From Nocardia sp. CC227C (GTDB lineage Bacteria > Actinomycetota > Actinomycetes > Mycobacteriales > Mycobacteriaceae): 64,000 nucleotides of DNA. Shown here piece by piece: positions 18,071-26,334 of this stretch. A model generated the notes under the pieces. It searched no databases. It saw only the letters and a program-made list of their open reading frames with translations, and was not told where the DNA came from. The stretch covers positions 62,001 through 126,000 of the forward strand of contig NZ_JASITE010000013.1 in assembly GCF_030767025.1 (NCBI RefSeq). Direction: 5' to 3'. Position numbers and translations under genes: made by a program. Every line of letters begins with the position of its first letter. The first letter of the stretch is position 1.

Positions 18071-18638
18071 GGGCGTGGGGGTTCTCGTCGGTGTCGTCGT
18101 GGTCTTCGGCTGGAGGTTGCCGGGGGTGGAGGGGTGCGCTTCGGGTGGGCTGCCGTGGCGGCGGGTGGGGCTGCGCTTGCCCACCCTGCGCCCCCGGCGC
18201 GGACTGCCCGAGCGCAGCGGTCGCGGACGGAGGTACACCGGCGGGCGGTGGCGGGTCCCCTGCGGTCGGATGCCGCGGCGGCGCGGTGGCGGGCGACGGC
18301 GCACCTCCAGCAGTGGGCCGCCGTGCACAGTCGGCCGATTCCGCCTCGATCCCGATGAAGCGTTGCAGGGCAGCGGAAATGGTCGGGTCGGCGACCAGTT
18401 CCCGGCGCAGGCTCACCACCTGGTCGGCGGCCTGCCGCACAGCCTCGGCGTGCGCGGCCGAGAGCGCTTGCGCCAGGGCCGGATCGGCGAGTTCGAGTGC
18501 GGTGATGCGGCCATCGGCGGCCACCTCGATCCGCACCCCGGTCGACGCGGCCGCTCCGCGCACCTCCTCGATAGCGTTCTGCACCCGGCGGGCCGTGCGC
18601 GCGATCTCCTCGAACCGCCCGGCGGCTGATGCCGACAC
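18036..18638 (-). CDS. YbaB/EbfC-like protein with proline-rich tail
   Basis: 200 residues from GTG 18638 (GGGAGG upstream); GTG 18650 and 18662 are alternatives. The first ~95 residues form the YbaB pattern: an N-terminal helix 'GRFEEIARTARRVQNAIEEV', a strand pair 'VRIEVAADGRITALELAD', then a long helix rich in Ala/Gln. Residues 110-200 are low-complexity Pro/Ala/His, and the very end is encoded by the 40-bp repeat array. YbaB-like proteins with tails are common near ESX or exported-protein genes in actinomycetes; no such partner is visible here. Confidence 0.65.
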   Translation of the reverse strand: MSASAAGRFEEIARTARRVQNAIEEVRGAAASTGVRIEVAADGRITALELADPALAQALSAAHAEAVRQAADQVVSLRRELVADPTISAALQRFIGIEAESADCARRPTAGGAPSPATAPPRHPTAGDPPPPAGVPPSATAALGQSAPGAQGGQAQPHPPPRQPTRSAPLHPRQPPAEDHDDTDENPHALPPHIRRRYGL

Positions 18639-18721
18639 CCTCGACCTCACCTCCCGTCTCACGATCCATGGTGGTCGATGCCGTGCTCCCCGGGGCGGGA
18701 TCGGGGGCTTTCGCACCGGGT

Positions 18722-19291
18722 TCAGAGGTTCGGGGAGCCGTCGAAGTAGCGCTGCACCGTGGGGCCGAGCCAGGCGATGAGTTCGTCGGCACCCATGGCG
18801 ACCACGGGGGGCAGGCGCAGGACATAGCGGCACAGGGCCATGCCGAGCATCTGGGTGGCGATGAGGCCCGCGCGGGTGATCGCGTCCGCCGGGTCCGCGC
18901 CGCGCGCCACGATCATGGGCACCACCTGGCCGCCGAACACCTCGCGCATCTTCTGGGCCGCACCGTCGTTGGTGACCGCGGCGCGCAGCAGGGCGGCGAG
19001 GGATTCGTCGGCATCCCAGCGCTGGACGGCGAAGGACACCAGGGCCGTGCCCAGTTCGGCGGCGGGGGTGTCGGCGAAGTCCGGGAGCCGCAGGTCGATA
19101 TCGGCGGCCACGGCGAACAGCTTGTCCTTGGAGCCGTAGTAGCGCATCACCATGGCCGGGTCGATGCCGGCGTCGGCCGCGATGGCCCGGATGGTGGCGC
19201 GGTCGTAACCGTCGCGGGCGAAACGTTCGCGCGCGGCGGTGAGGATCGCGGCCCGGGTCGCATCGGACCGTCTGGTTCGTTCCGCAGTCAT
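18722..19291 (-). CDS. TetR-family transcriptional regulator
   Basis: 189 residues from ATG 19291. The N-terminal helix-turn-helix 'RAAILTAARERFARDGYDRA', 'TIRAIAADAGIDPAMVMRYY', is typical of TetR, with a ligand-binding C-terminal domain of the TetR_C type. It is divergent from the flavin monooxygenase gene, with two 30-bp operator copies between them, so it most likely represses that gene and itself. Confidence 0.9.
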   Translation of the reverse strand: MTAERTRRSDATRAAILTAARERFARDGYDRATIRAIAADAGIDPAMVMRYYGSKDKLFAVAADIDLRLPDFADTPAAELGTALVSFAVQRWDADESLAALLRAAVTNDGAAQKMREVFGGQVVPMIVARGADPADAITRAGLIATQMLGMALCRYVLRLPPVVAMGADELIAWLGPTVQRYFDGSPNL

Positions 19292-19376
19292 GTCAACAAG
19301 TGTAGGCCAACAAGTGTTGACCAAATCGAGCAATGGCCCTATCGTTGTCAACAAGCGTTGGCCAACAATTGTTGAC
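19292..19376. promoter_or_regulatory. Two 30-bp TetR operator copies
   Basis: Copies at 19292-19321 and 19347-19376 share GTCAACAAG-GT--GGCCAACAA-TGTTGAC and are spaced 55 bases start to start. GTCAACA and TGTTGAC form the inverted ends. They lie between the divergent TetR and monooxygenase genes and overlap the only possible ATG for a longer monooxygenase. Confidence 0.85.
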
Positions 19377-19401
19377 CTGGTGGAATGACTTGGAGGGCAT
19401 G

Positions 19402-20832
19402 ATGATTCCCGAACAGACCGACGTCCTGGTGATCGGCGGCGGACCCACCGGCCTGATGCTCGCCGGGGATCTCGCGCGAGCGGGCGTCGCGGTGACACTG
19501 GTGGAGAAGCATGCGCACGGGTCGGAACTCACCCGCGCCTTCGGCGTCCACGCTCGCACGCTGGAGCAGTTCGACGCTCGCGGCATCGCGGACGAAGTGC
19601 TCACCGGCGGAGCGAAACTGGACAAGCTGCGGCTGTTCGAGCACGCCGTGGTGGACCTGGGCAAGCTGCTCGACAGCCGCTTCCCCTACCTGCTCATCAC
19701 CCCGCAGACCCACGTCGAGGACGTTCTGCGCAAGCGCGCGCTGGACGCGGGCGCGAATCTGGTGACCGCCGCCGAGCTGATCACCTTCGCCGACACCGGC
19801 GAGGGCGTCGACGCCGAGGTGCGCTACCAGGATTCGGCCCACCACGTGCGGGCCCGGTACCTGGTCGGCGCGGACGGCTACCACAGCCGGGTGCGCGAAA
19901 CCCTCGGCCTGGAATTCCCCGGCAAGTCGGTGCTGCGGTCCATCATGCTGGCCGATGTGCAGCTCAGCGCGCCACCCCGGGATGTGCTGACGGCCAACGG
20001 CGTCGGTGACGCCTTCGCCTTCGTCGCGCCCTTCGGCGACGGCTGGTACCGCATCTTCGCCTGGAACCGCCGCAATCAGCTGCCCGACAGCGCTCCGGTG
20101 ACCCTGGAGGAGCTGCGCGAGGTCACCACCCGGGCGCTCGGCACCGATTTCGGCATGCACAGCCCGCGCTGGCTCTCGCGTTTCCACAGCGACGAGCGAC
20201 AGGTCGAGACCTACCGGGTCGGCCGGGTGTTCCTGGCGGGCGACGCGGCGCACGTGCACTCGCCCGCCGGCGGTCAGGGCATGAACACCGGCATCCAGGA
20301 CGCCGCCAACCTGGGCTGGAAGCTGGCCGCGGCCGTGCGGGGCTGGGCACCGGAGGGTCTGCTGGACACCTATCAGTCCGAACGGCATCCGGTCGGCACC
20401 GAGGTGCTGCGCAGCAGCGGCGCCATCATTCGCGCCGCCATGCTGGAGTCCAAGCTCGGGCAGCTGGTGCGCAACACCCTGGCCGGTGGCGCACTGTCGC
20501 TGCCGCCCGTCGCGCACAAGGTGGCCGGGTCGCTGTCGGGCATCGGGTTCACCTATCCGCGCAAGCACGGCGCGGACCACCTGGTGGGCACCCGCGCCGC
20601 GGATATCGCGCTCACCGACGGTCGGCTCTACGAGGCGCTGCGCGAGGGGAAGTTCGTGCTGGTCACCGCCGCCTCGACGGCGGTGGACGGACAGGACGAC
20701 CGCATCCGGATCGTCGCCGCCGCCGACCCCGAGCAGCGGCCGATGCTGGTCCGCCCGGACGGCTACATCGCCTGGGTCGGCCCCCGGGGTTCGGTGAATC
20801 TGGATGCGGCACTGGCGGACTGGGTCCACTGA
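19402..20832 (+). CDS. FAD-dependent class A aromatic monooxygenase
   Basis: 476 residues from ATG 19402 (GGAGG five bases upstream; ATG 19399 is three bases earlier). It has a Rossmann FAD motif VIGGGPTGLMLAGDLARAG, the DG motif 'VGADGYHSRVRETLG', and the GD motif 'FLAGDAAHVHSPAGGQGMNT'. C-terminal ~90 residues form the thioredoxin-like tail. Relatives include rifampicin monooxygenase, tetracycline-type hydroxylases and polyketide hydroxylases. The adjacent TetR and operators suggest induction by a phenolic compound or drug. The substrate cannot be told from sequence. Confidence 0.88.
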   Translation: MIPEQTDVLVIGGGPTGLMLAGDLARAGVAVTLVEKHAHGSELTRAFGVHARTLEQFDARGIADEVLTGGAKLDKLRLFEHAVVDLGKLLDSRFPYLLITPQTHVEDVLRKRALDAGANLVTAAELITFADTGEGVDAEVRYQDSAHHVRARYLVGADGYHSRVRETLGLEFPGKSVLRSIMLADVQLSAPPRDVLTANGVGDAFAFVAPFGDGWYRIFAWNRRNQLPDSAPVTLEELREVTTRALGTDFGMHSPRWLSRFHSDERQVETYRVGRVFLAGDAAHVHSPAGGQGMNTGIQDAANLGWKLAAAVRGWAPEGLLDTYQSERHPVGTEVLRSSGAIIRAAMLESKLGQLVRNTLAGGALSLPPVAHKVAGSLSGIGFTYPRKHGADHLVGTRAADIALTDGRLYEALREGKFVLVTAASTAVDGQDDRIRIVAAADPEQRPMLVRPDGYIAWVGPRGSVNLDAALADWVH

Positions 20833-20837
20833 GCCGT

Positions 20838-22664
20838 TCAGGGCAGGATCCGGATCTGCGACATCATGTCGTGGTCGGCGTGGTCGAGATTGTGGCAGTG
20901 CCAGACGTAGCCGCGAATCTCCCGCGCCGACCCGGCGTGTCCACCGTGGGTGCCGCCGGGTGCGATCATCTCCGCGCCCGGCGGCACACGTAGCACCGAG
21001 TCCGGATCGAAGCCCAGTTCCGCCACCGACGGCCAGTACACCAGCACCCGGGTGATGGTGTCGGTCGGACACTCCACGGTGTCCTTCCAGCCGTACTCCC
21101 ACGGTGGCGGCGACTGCTGCGGGCCGAGCGCGTACGGATCGGCGGAGGGTGCCCAGCGGATTCCGAAGGCGGGCGGCAGATTCGACCACCAGTAGGCCGA
21201 AGTGAGAATGGGCTGCCTGCCGACCACGCGCATCCGCGCCAGGTGGATGTGGATGGGATGGTCGAAAGGCGTGGTGTTCACGATGTCCCACTGCTCCACC
21301 GATCCGGCCCGCGCCCGGTCGATATCGTCGGTCAGGAACGGCAGATTGTTCTGCGCCATCATGGTCGGGAAGACGGCGGCGGCGCGGGCGTCGTCATTGA
21401 GTCCGAGCAGTGTCATGGTGCGCACCGCCTCCGGAACCGCCAATGGCGCAAGCGGTTCCGGCAATCCCGGAGCTCCGCGCAGTACCGATGGCACGGCGGC
21501 GGGCGGCCCGCTTCCGGCCACCGCGAACCGCATGATGGGCCGCAGTTCGGGCACCATGAACACGGTGTTGCCGAGATCGTTGTAGGCGGTGTTGATCAGG
21601 TCCACGGTCTCGCCGTCGCGCATGCCGCTGAAGTCGACGAGCAGGTCCACCCGCTCCCCCGGGCTGACGCGAATGGACGGGGTCGGGAACGGCGCGTCCA
21701 GCAGTCCGAGATCGGTGCCGATGGCCCACAGCGGCAGACCGTTGGCGAGCTCGAAAATATAAGGGCGCGAGTTTGACCCGTTGAGCAGCCGGAAGCGGTA
21801 CAGGGTGCGGCGCACCGCCAGGCGCGGCCAGACCACGCCGTTCACGCACGCCACGTCGCCCAACTGCCCGGACTGGTTGAACCCCTCGGGAATGTAGACC
21901 CCCACCATGGGTTGGATGCTGCCGTCCGGATCGAAGGTGCGGTCCTGCACGATCAGCGGGATCTCGAACTCTCCGGCGGGCAGGCCGAGTGGATTGTCCG
22001 CCGCGCCGGTGTCGAATTCGTCCCGCACGTAGTACATCCCGGACAGCCCGGCCTGGATGTTGAGGCGGGTGATCCCCATGGCGTGATCGTGGTACCACAG
22101 CGTCGCGGCCTCCTGCCGATTGCTCGGCCGGTAGCTGGCCCGGCCGCCGTTGCGCCAGGCGATGAGCGGATGGCCGTCGGCGTCCGGGGCATTCGCACCG
22201 CCGTGCACGTGCACGGTCATGCGGGGATCGGTGCGGTCCAGTTCGGTGACGCCGTGCATGGTGAGATCCACATGCGAGGCGAGCACATGGGTGCCGAGTT
22301 CATTGCGAAAGCTGATGTGCGACGGTCGATCTCGCCAGGCTTCCAGGTTCGGTCCCAGATACGCCCGGTCGTAGCCCCAGGTGCGGGTTTCCGGCAGGTC
22401 CCGGTGGAAGCGGTGCGTCCCCGACCGGGCCGCGAACTCCCCGGCGGCGGGGCGGGTCTCCGGAATGGGCAGGGCGTCCACGAAGGGCCGCAGGGGCGGC
22501 GAGTGATAGTTGAGCGGCGTGATGGGCGGCGGCGGAATCGGGGGGACGGGCAGCGGTGCGGGCGGCAGCGGGACCGGGTCCGCCGCCGCGGGCACGGCGA
22601 AGCCCAGTCCGGCGATACCGAGAGCCCCCATCAGGAACCCCCGTCTGGGCAGGTTCTCACTCAT
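20838..22664 (-). CDS. Tat-exported multicopper oxidase (CotA/bilirubin-oxidase-like)
   Basis: 608 residues from ATG 22664. The signal LPRRGFLMGALGIAGLGFAV has a twin-Arg Tat motif. All copper motifs are present: 'MTVHVHGGAN', 'LWYHDHAMG', 'DHPIHIHLARM' and 'WHCHNLDHADHDMM' (type 1 Cys and the following His/Met). A Pro-rich linker follows the signal. It should be an exported laccase-like oxidase acting on phenols, bilirubin or metal ions. It ends only six bases from the convergent monooxygenase stop. Confidence 0.9.
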   Translation of the reverse strand: MSENLPRRGFLMGALGIAGLGFAVPAAADPVPLPPAPLPVPPIPPPPITPLNYHSPPLRPFVDALPIPETRPAAGEFAARSGTHRFHRDLPETRTWGYDRAYLGPNLEAWRDRPSHISFRNELGTHVLASHVDLTMHGVTELDRTDPRMTVHVHGGANAPDADGHPLIAWRNGGRASYRPSNRQEAATLWYHDHAMGITRLNIQAGLSGMYYVRDEFDTGAADNPLGLPAGEFEIPLIVQDRTFDPDGSIQPMVGVYIPEGFNQSGQLGDVACVNGVVWPRLAVRRTLYRFRLLNGSNSRPYIFELANGLPLWAIGTDLGLLDAPFPTPSIRVSPGERVDLLVDFSGMRDGETVDLINTAYNDLGNTVFMVPELRPIMRFAVAGSGPPAAVPSVLRGAPGLPEPLAPLAVPEAVRTMTLLGLNDDARAAAVFPTMMAQNNLPFLTDDIDRARAGSVEQWDIVNTTPFDHPIHIHLARMRVVGRQPILTSAYWWSNLPPAFGIRWAPSADPYALGPQQSPPPWEYGWKDTVECPTDTITRVLVYWPSVAELGFDPDSVLRVPPGAEMIAPGGTHGGHAGSAREIRGYVWHCHNLDHADHDMMSQIRILP

Positions 22665-22824
22665 GACCACACCGATTCTGCGCCGCGGCACCCGAGAGAG
22701 ACCGAGGCTCTTGCTTTTTCGTTATCCAACAGACTCATCGGCCCGGAACCGGCCGCCATTACCCCGCCGGAAGCGGCGGACGCCGCACACCCGGGGGGTG
22801 CACGGCGTCCGAATCGAGCGAGGG

Positions 22825-24024
22825 TCAGCCCAGGCGTTCGATGATCGTCACATTGGCGGTGCCGCCGCCCTCGCAGATGGTGAGCATCCCGTAGCGGCCG
22901 TTCACCCGCTCCAGCTCGTTGAGCAGCGAGGCGAACAGTTTCGCGCCGGTCGCGCCGAGCGGATGGCCGAGCGCGATGGCGCCGCCGTTGACATTGACCT
23001 TCTCCGGATCGGCCCCGGTCTCCTTCATCCAGGCCAGCACCACCGACGCGAACGCCTCGTTGATCTCGATGACGTCCATATCGCCGATGCTCAGCCCGGT
23101 CCGCTCCAGCGCCCACCTGGTGGCCGGAATCGGCGCGGTGAGCATGAGGATCGGATCCGCTCCGCGGGCGCTCACATGGTGGATGCGGGCGCGCGGGGTG
23201 AGGCCGTATTCCCGCACCGCCCACTCCGAGGCCAGCAGGGTGGCGCTCGCGCCATCGGAGATCTGGCTGGCCACCGCCGCGGTGATGCGGCTGCCCTCGG
23301 CGAGCGGCTTCAGGCCCGCCATCTTCTCCATGCTGGTCTCGCGCGGACCCTCGTCGATCCAGAAGTCGCCGACCGGCACGATCTCACGGTCGAACTTGCC
23401 CTCGACGATGGCCTTGCGGGCGCGGTCGTGGCTGCGCAGCGCCCAGGCTTCCATCTCCTCGCGGGAGATGTCCCACTTCTCGGCGATCATGTTCGCCGAA
23501 TTGAACTGCGACACTTCACCGGTGCCGTAGCGGTGGTCCCAGCCCTGCGCGCCGGCGAAGGGCGCGTCGAAGCCGTACTGCTGCCCCGCGAGCATGGCGG
23601 CCGAGATCGGGATGGCGCTCATGTTCTGCACCCCGCCCGCCACGATCACCTCGGCGGTGCCGGACATGACCGCCTGCGCGCCGAAGGTGATGGCCTGCTG
23701 GGAGGAGCCGCACTGACGGTCGACGGTGACGCCCGGCACCGATTCCGGGTATCCGGCGGCCAGCCAGGCGGTGCGGGCGATATTGCCCGCCTGCGGGCCG
23801 ATGGTGTCGCAGCAGCCGAAGACCACGTCGTCGACCGCCACCGGGTCGATATCGCTGCGGCCCAGCAGCCCCTGGATCGCCGCCGCGCCCAGGTCGGCCG
23901 GGTGCACCTCGGACAGCGCGCCGCCGCGCTTGCCGACGGGGGTGCGCACGGCGTCGATCACGTACGCCTCGCGCATGGGGGCGTACCGGCGGCGGGTGGG
24001 TGCGGGCCGGGAGGGTGCGGACAT
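22825..24024 (-). CDS. fadA6: Acetyl-CoA acetyltransferase FadA6
   Basis: 399 residues from ATG 24024 (GGAG seven bases upstream). Thiolase with Cys105 in VTVDRQCGSSQQ, His354 in ALGHPLGATGAK and Cys384 in LTICEGGGTANV. It has ~16 more N-terminal residues than usual; ATG 23976 is an alternative. It lies nine bases downstream of kstR2, the arrangement seen in M. tuberculosis (Rv3557c-Rv3556c). FadA6 is the thiolase proposed for the final C/D-ring steps (MOODA-CoA breakdown). Confidence 0.93.
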   Translation of the reverse strand: MSAPSRPAPTRRRYAPMREAYVIDAVRTPVGKRGGALSEVHPADLGAAAIQGLLGRSDIDPVAVDDVVFGCCDTIGPQAGNIARTAWLAAGYPESVPGVTVDRQCGSSQQAITFGAQAVMSGTAEVIVAGGVQNMSAIPISAAMLAGQQYGFDAPFAGAQGWDHRYGTGEVSQFNSANMIAEKWDISREEMEAWALRSHDRARKAIVEGKFDREIVPVGDFWIDEGPRETSMEKMAGLKPLAEGSRITAAVASQISDGASATLLASEWAVREYGLTPRARIHHVSARGADPILMLTAPIPATRWALERTGLSIGDMDVIEINEAFASVVLAWMKETGADPEKVNVNGGAIALGHPLGATGAKLFASLLNELERVNGRYGMLTICEGGGTANVTIIERLG

Positions 24025-24033
24025 GGGGATCTC

Positions 24034-24648
24034 CTACTTGCTGGGCTGTCCGGGATTGGTCAGCCCGTCGAGCACGATGGTCAGATACTGCTTGGCCAGG
24101 CTGTCGACCGTGATGCGGCCGCCGGGGCGGTACCAGCGCACCGACACCCAGACGGTGTCGCGCAGGAACCGGTAGGCCAGTTCGATATCCAGTTCCGGCC
24201 GGAAGCTGCCGTCGGCGACGCCATTGGACAGCACCCGGTGCCACAGCTCCCGGAACTCTTTGTTGTATTCCTCGATGTAGCCGAAACGCGGTGTGCCGCT
24301 GAGGCGTTTGGCCTCGGCCTGGTAGATGGCCACCGCGGCGTGCGATCGGTCGAACGATTCGTACGACGCGATCACCAGGGCTTCCAGGGTGTCGCGGGTG
24401 GGCAGGTCCGCGTCGACGATCTCCCGGTAGCGGCCGAAGAGGTCGTCGAGGAAGCCGCGCAGGATTTCGTCCACCATCGCTTCCTTGGAATCGAAGTGGT
24501 GGTAGAGACTCCCGGATAGAATCCCCGCCGCGTCGGCAATATCGCGGACCGTGGTGGCACGCAGGCCCCGCTCGGCGAAGAGGTCGGCCGCCAGGCCGAG
24601 CAGCTCGCTGCGACGTGCTGATTTGGAGGGGTCAGGTGGTGGGGTCAC
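24034..24648 (-). CDS. kstR2: TetR-family repressor KstR2 of the C/D-ring genes
   Basis: 204 residues from GTG 24648. The N-terminal DNA-binding domain 'LFAERGLRATTVRDIADAAG' and 'ILSGSLYHHFDSKEAMVDEI' is almost the M. tuberculosis KstR2 sequence, and the C-terminus keeps RDTVWVSVRWYRPGG. KstR2 binds HIP-CoA and derepresses the HIP regulon. A possible -10 TATATT lies just before the GTG and the KstR2 box lies at 24663, so the gene is autoregulated and perhaps leaderless. A TTG at 24663 would sit in the operator and is unlikely. Confidence 0.95.
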   Translation of the reverse strand: MTPPPDPSKSARRSELLGLAADLFAERGLRATTVRDIADAAGILSGSLYHHFDSKEAMVDEILRGFLDDLFGRYREIVDADLPTRDTLEALVIASYESFDRSHAAVAIYQAEAKRLSGTPRFGYIEEYNKEFRELWHRVLSNGVADGSFRPELDIELAYRFLRDTVWVSVRWYRPGGRITVDSLAKQYLTIVLDGLTNPGQPSK

Positions 24649-24662
24649 CCCGCCAATATACA

Positions 24663-24680
24663 ACCAAGCATTTGCTTGGT
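24663..24680. promoter_or_regulatory. KstR2 operator of the kstR2-fadA6 operon
   Basis: ACCAAGCATTTGCTTGGT is an 18-base near-perfect palindrome. It fits AnCAAGnnCTTGnT with one mismatch (CTTG replaced by TTTG) and fills the gap between the upstream gene and kstR2. Confidence 0.85.
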
Positions 24681-24684
24681 CGAG

Positions 24685-25419
24685 TCAGCGCACCGAGTAG
24701 CGCAGCGGCGAGGCCACGGATAGGTCTGCCAGCAGCCGGTCGCAGATGACAATCGGGGAGATTCCGGCTCGGGCCATGCGGGCCACCAGGGCGAGGCGGC
24801 GTTCGGGACTGTCCCATTCGACGGTGAGCGGGTCGCGGCCGGGGCCCGCGTCCACGGTCGCCATGACCCGGGGGACGCCGCCGTCGCTGGGCTCCTCGCT
24901 GATCTTCAGGACCATGCCGCGCTGCCAGGCGCGGTAGGTCTCCATATCCGCGCCCACCACCAGCTTGTCGGTGGCGGCGCACAGCCCCTCGGCGATGCCG
25001 TCGGCGAAAGCCACATTGTCGTAATGGAATTGACGGCAGCGCCGGACCACCTCGAGCAGGTCCGCGCGGACCTCGCACAGCAGGGCGGTGCGTTTGCGGC
25101 GGCGGCGCGCCTCCGCGCTGTCGCCGAAGGAGTCGCGGGACAGGCCGATTCGCCGCGCCCGTTCGCGGTCACGGGCGAGGTCGTGGCGGAGCGCGCCGCG
25201 CGGATCGCGGGCGACGTCGTCCTCGGCCACCGCGTGTTGTTCGAGTATCCGCGCCGCGCGCATGGCGGTGGCGCGTTCGCAGTCGTGGTCCAGCAATTCC
25301 GCCCCCAGTGTGAGGGCGGCCAGAACGGCATTATCGATACGGCGGCGCGCGAGAACCACCTCGCGCACCAACTCGAGTTCCAGTTCTTCCTGGGCTTGTT
25401 GTCGTTGATCCCGACCCAT
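24685..25419 (-). CDS. Conserved hypothetical protein upstream of kstR2
   Basis: 244 residues from ATG 25419. Not recognised by any domain motif. The N-terminal ~100 residues are highly charged and helical ('LELELVREVVLARRRIDNAV', then many Arg/Glu). The C-terminal half looks globular ('CRQFHYDNVAFADGIAEGLC', 'MARAGISPIVICDRLLADLS'). It lies where M. tuberculosis has the hypothetical Rv3555c region, but homology was not established. It ends four bases before the KstR2 box and is codirectional with kstR2. Confidence 0.65.
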   Translation of the reverse strand: MGRDQRQQAQEELELELVREVVLARRRIDNAVLAALTLGAELLDHDCERATAMRAARILEQHAVAEDDVARDPRGALRHDLARDRERARRIGLSRDSFGDSAEARRRRKRTALLCEVRADLLEVVRRCRQFHYDNVAFADGIAEGLCAATDKLVVGADMETYRAWQRGMVLKISEEPSDGGVPRVMATVDAGPGRDPLTVEWDSPERRLALVARMARAGISPIVICDRLLADLSVASPLRYSVR

Positions 25420-25539
25420 GGGTCGCGCCCTTCGACGTGCGGCATCGGCCTAAACCAGGATTGCACACCGAACACAGGGGCGCGCCAGCCATTTTCTTTC
25501 CTGTGGATAAATCCGCGATCCGCCCGAAGGCGAATGAAA

Positions 25540-26334
25540 TCAGGCGCGCTGGCTGCTGATGGAAATGACTTCGCCTGTCAGGTAGGTGGTGTAGTCGCTG
25601 GCGAGCATGGCGATGGTCGCCGCCACTTCCCACGGCTCGGCGGCGCGGCCGAAAGCCTCCTGCGCGGTGAGGTGGTCGAGCAGATCGGCCGAGGTGACCT
25701 TGTCCAGGAAGGCGTGCCGCGCGATGCTCGGCGCGACGGCATTGATCCGCACCCCGTATTCGGCCGCCTCGACGGCGGAGCAGCGGGTCAGCGCCATCAC
25801 CCCGGCCTTGGCGGCGGCGTAGTGGGCCTGGCCGTGCTGAGCGCGCCAGCCCAGCACGCTGGCATTGTTGACGATCACGCCGCCGTGGGAGGCGTCGCGG
25901 AAGTACCGCAGCGCGGCCCGGGTGGCGCGGAAGGTGCCGTTCAGGGTGATGTCGACGACCCGGTCCCACTGCTCGTCGGTCATGTCGACCACGGGCGTCT
26001 CGCCACCGAGCCCGGCATTGTTGACCACGACGTCGATGCGGCCCAGCGCCGCCACCGCTCCGGTGAACAGCGCGTCCACCTGTTCGGTGCTGCTCACGTC
26101 GCAGGGCACGGAAGCCACCCGGCGATCCGGGAATTCGGCGTGCAGGGCCGCCTCGGTCTCCTTCAGGCGACGTTCGTGCCAATCGGAGACGACCACGTCG
26201 GCGCCCTCGGACAGCAGCCGCCGCGCGGTGGCCGAGCCGATGCCGGTGCCCGCGGCGGCGGTCACCACCGCGATCTTGCCCGCCAGCAGGCCGTGGCCCG
26301 GAGTCGGTTCGGGAGCAATGGACAAATCGGTCAC
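25540..26334 (-). CDS. ipdF: SDR dehydrogenase IpdF
   Basis: 264 residues. SDR with 'KIAVVTAAAGTGIGSATARR' as nucleotide motif, NNAGLGG, and active site 'HYAAAKAGVMALTR'. Position next to fadE30 and length match M. tuberculosis Rv3559c (IpdF). It oxidises the 5-hydroxyl of 5-OH-HIC-CoA during C/D-ring degradation, ahead of IpdC and EchA20. Its ATG overlaps the fadE30 stop by four bases, so the two are cotranscribed from the KstR2-controlled promoter. Confidence 0.9.
   Translation of the reverse strand: MTDLSIAPEPTPGHGLLAGKIAVVTAAAGTGIGSATARRLLSEGADVVVSDWHERRLKETEAALHAEFPDRRVASVPCDVSSTEQVDALFTGAVAALGRIDVVVNNAGLGGETPVVDMTDEQWDRVVDITLNGTFRATRAALRYFRDASHGGVIVNNASVLGWRAQHGQAHYAAAKAGVMALTRCSAVEAAEYGVRINAVAPSIARHAFLDKVTSADLLDHLTAQEAFGRAAEPWEVAATIAMLASDYTTYLTGEVISISSQRA

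Noticed and set aside
25502-25510. TGTGGATAA, matching a DnaA box
   Set aside because: Single copy between two genes without clustered boxes, an AT-rich unwinding region or dnaA/dnaN nearby; not an origin.
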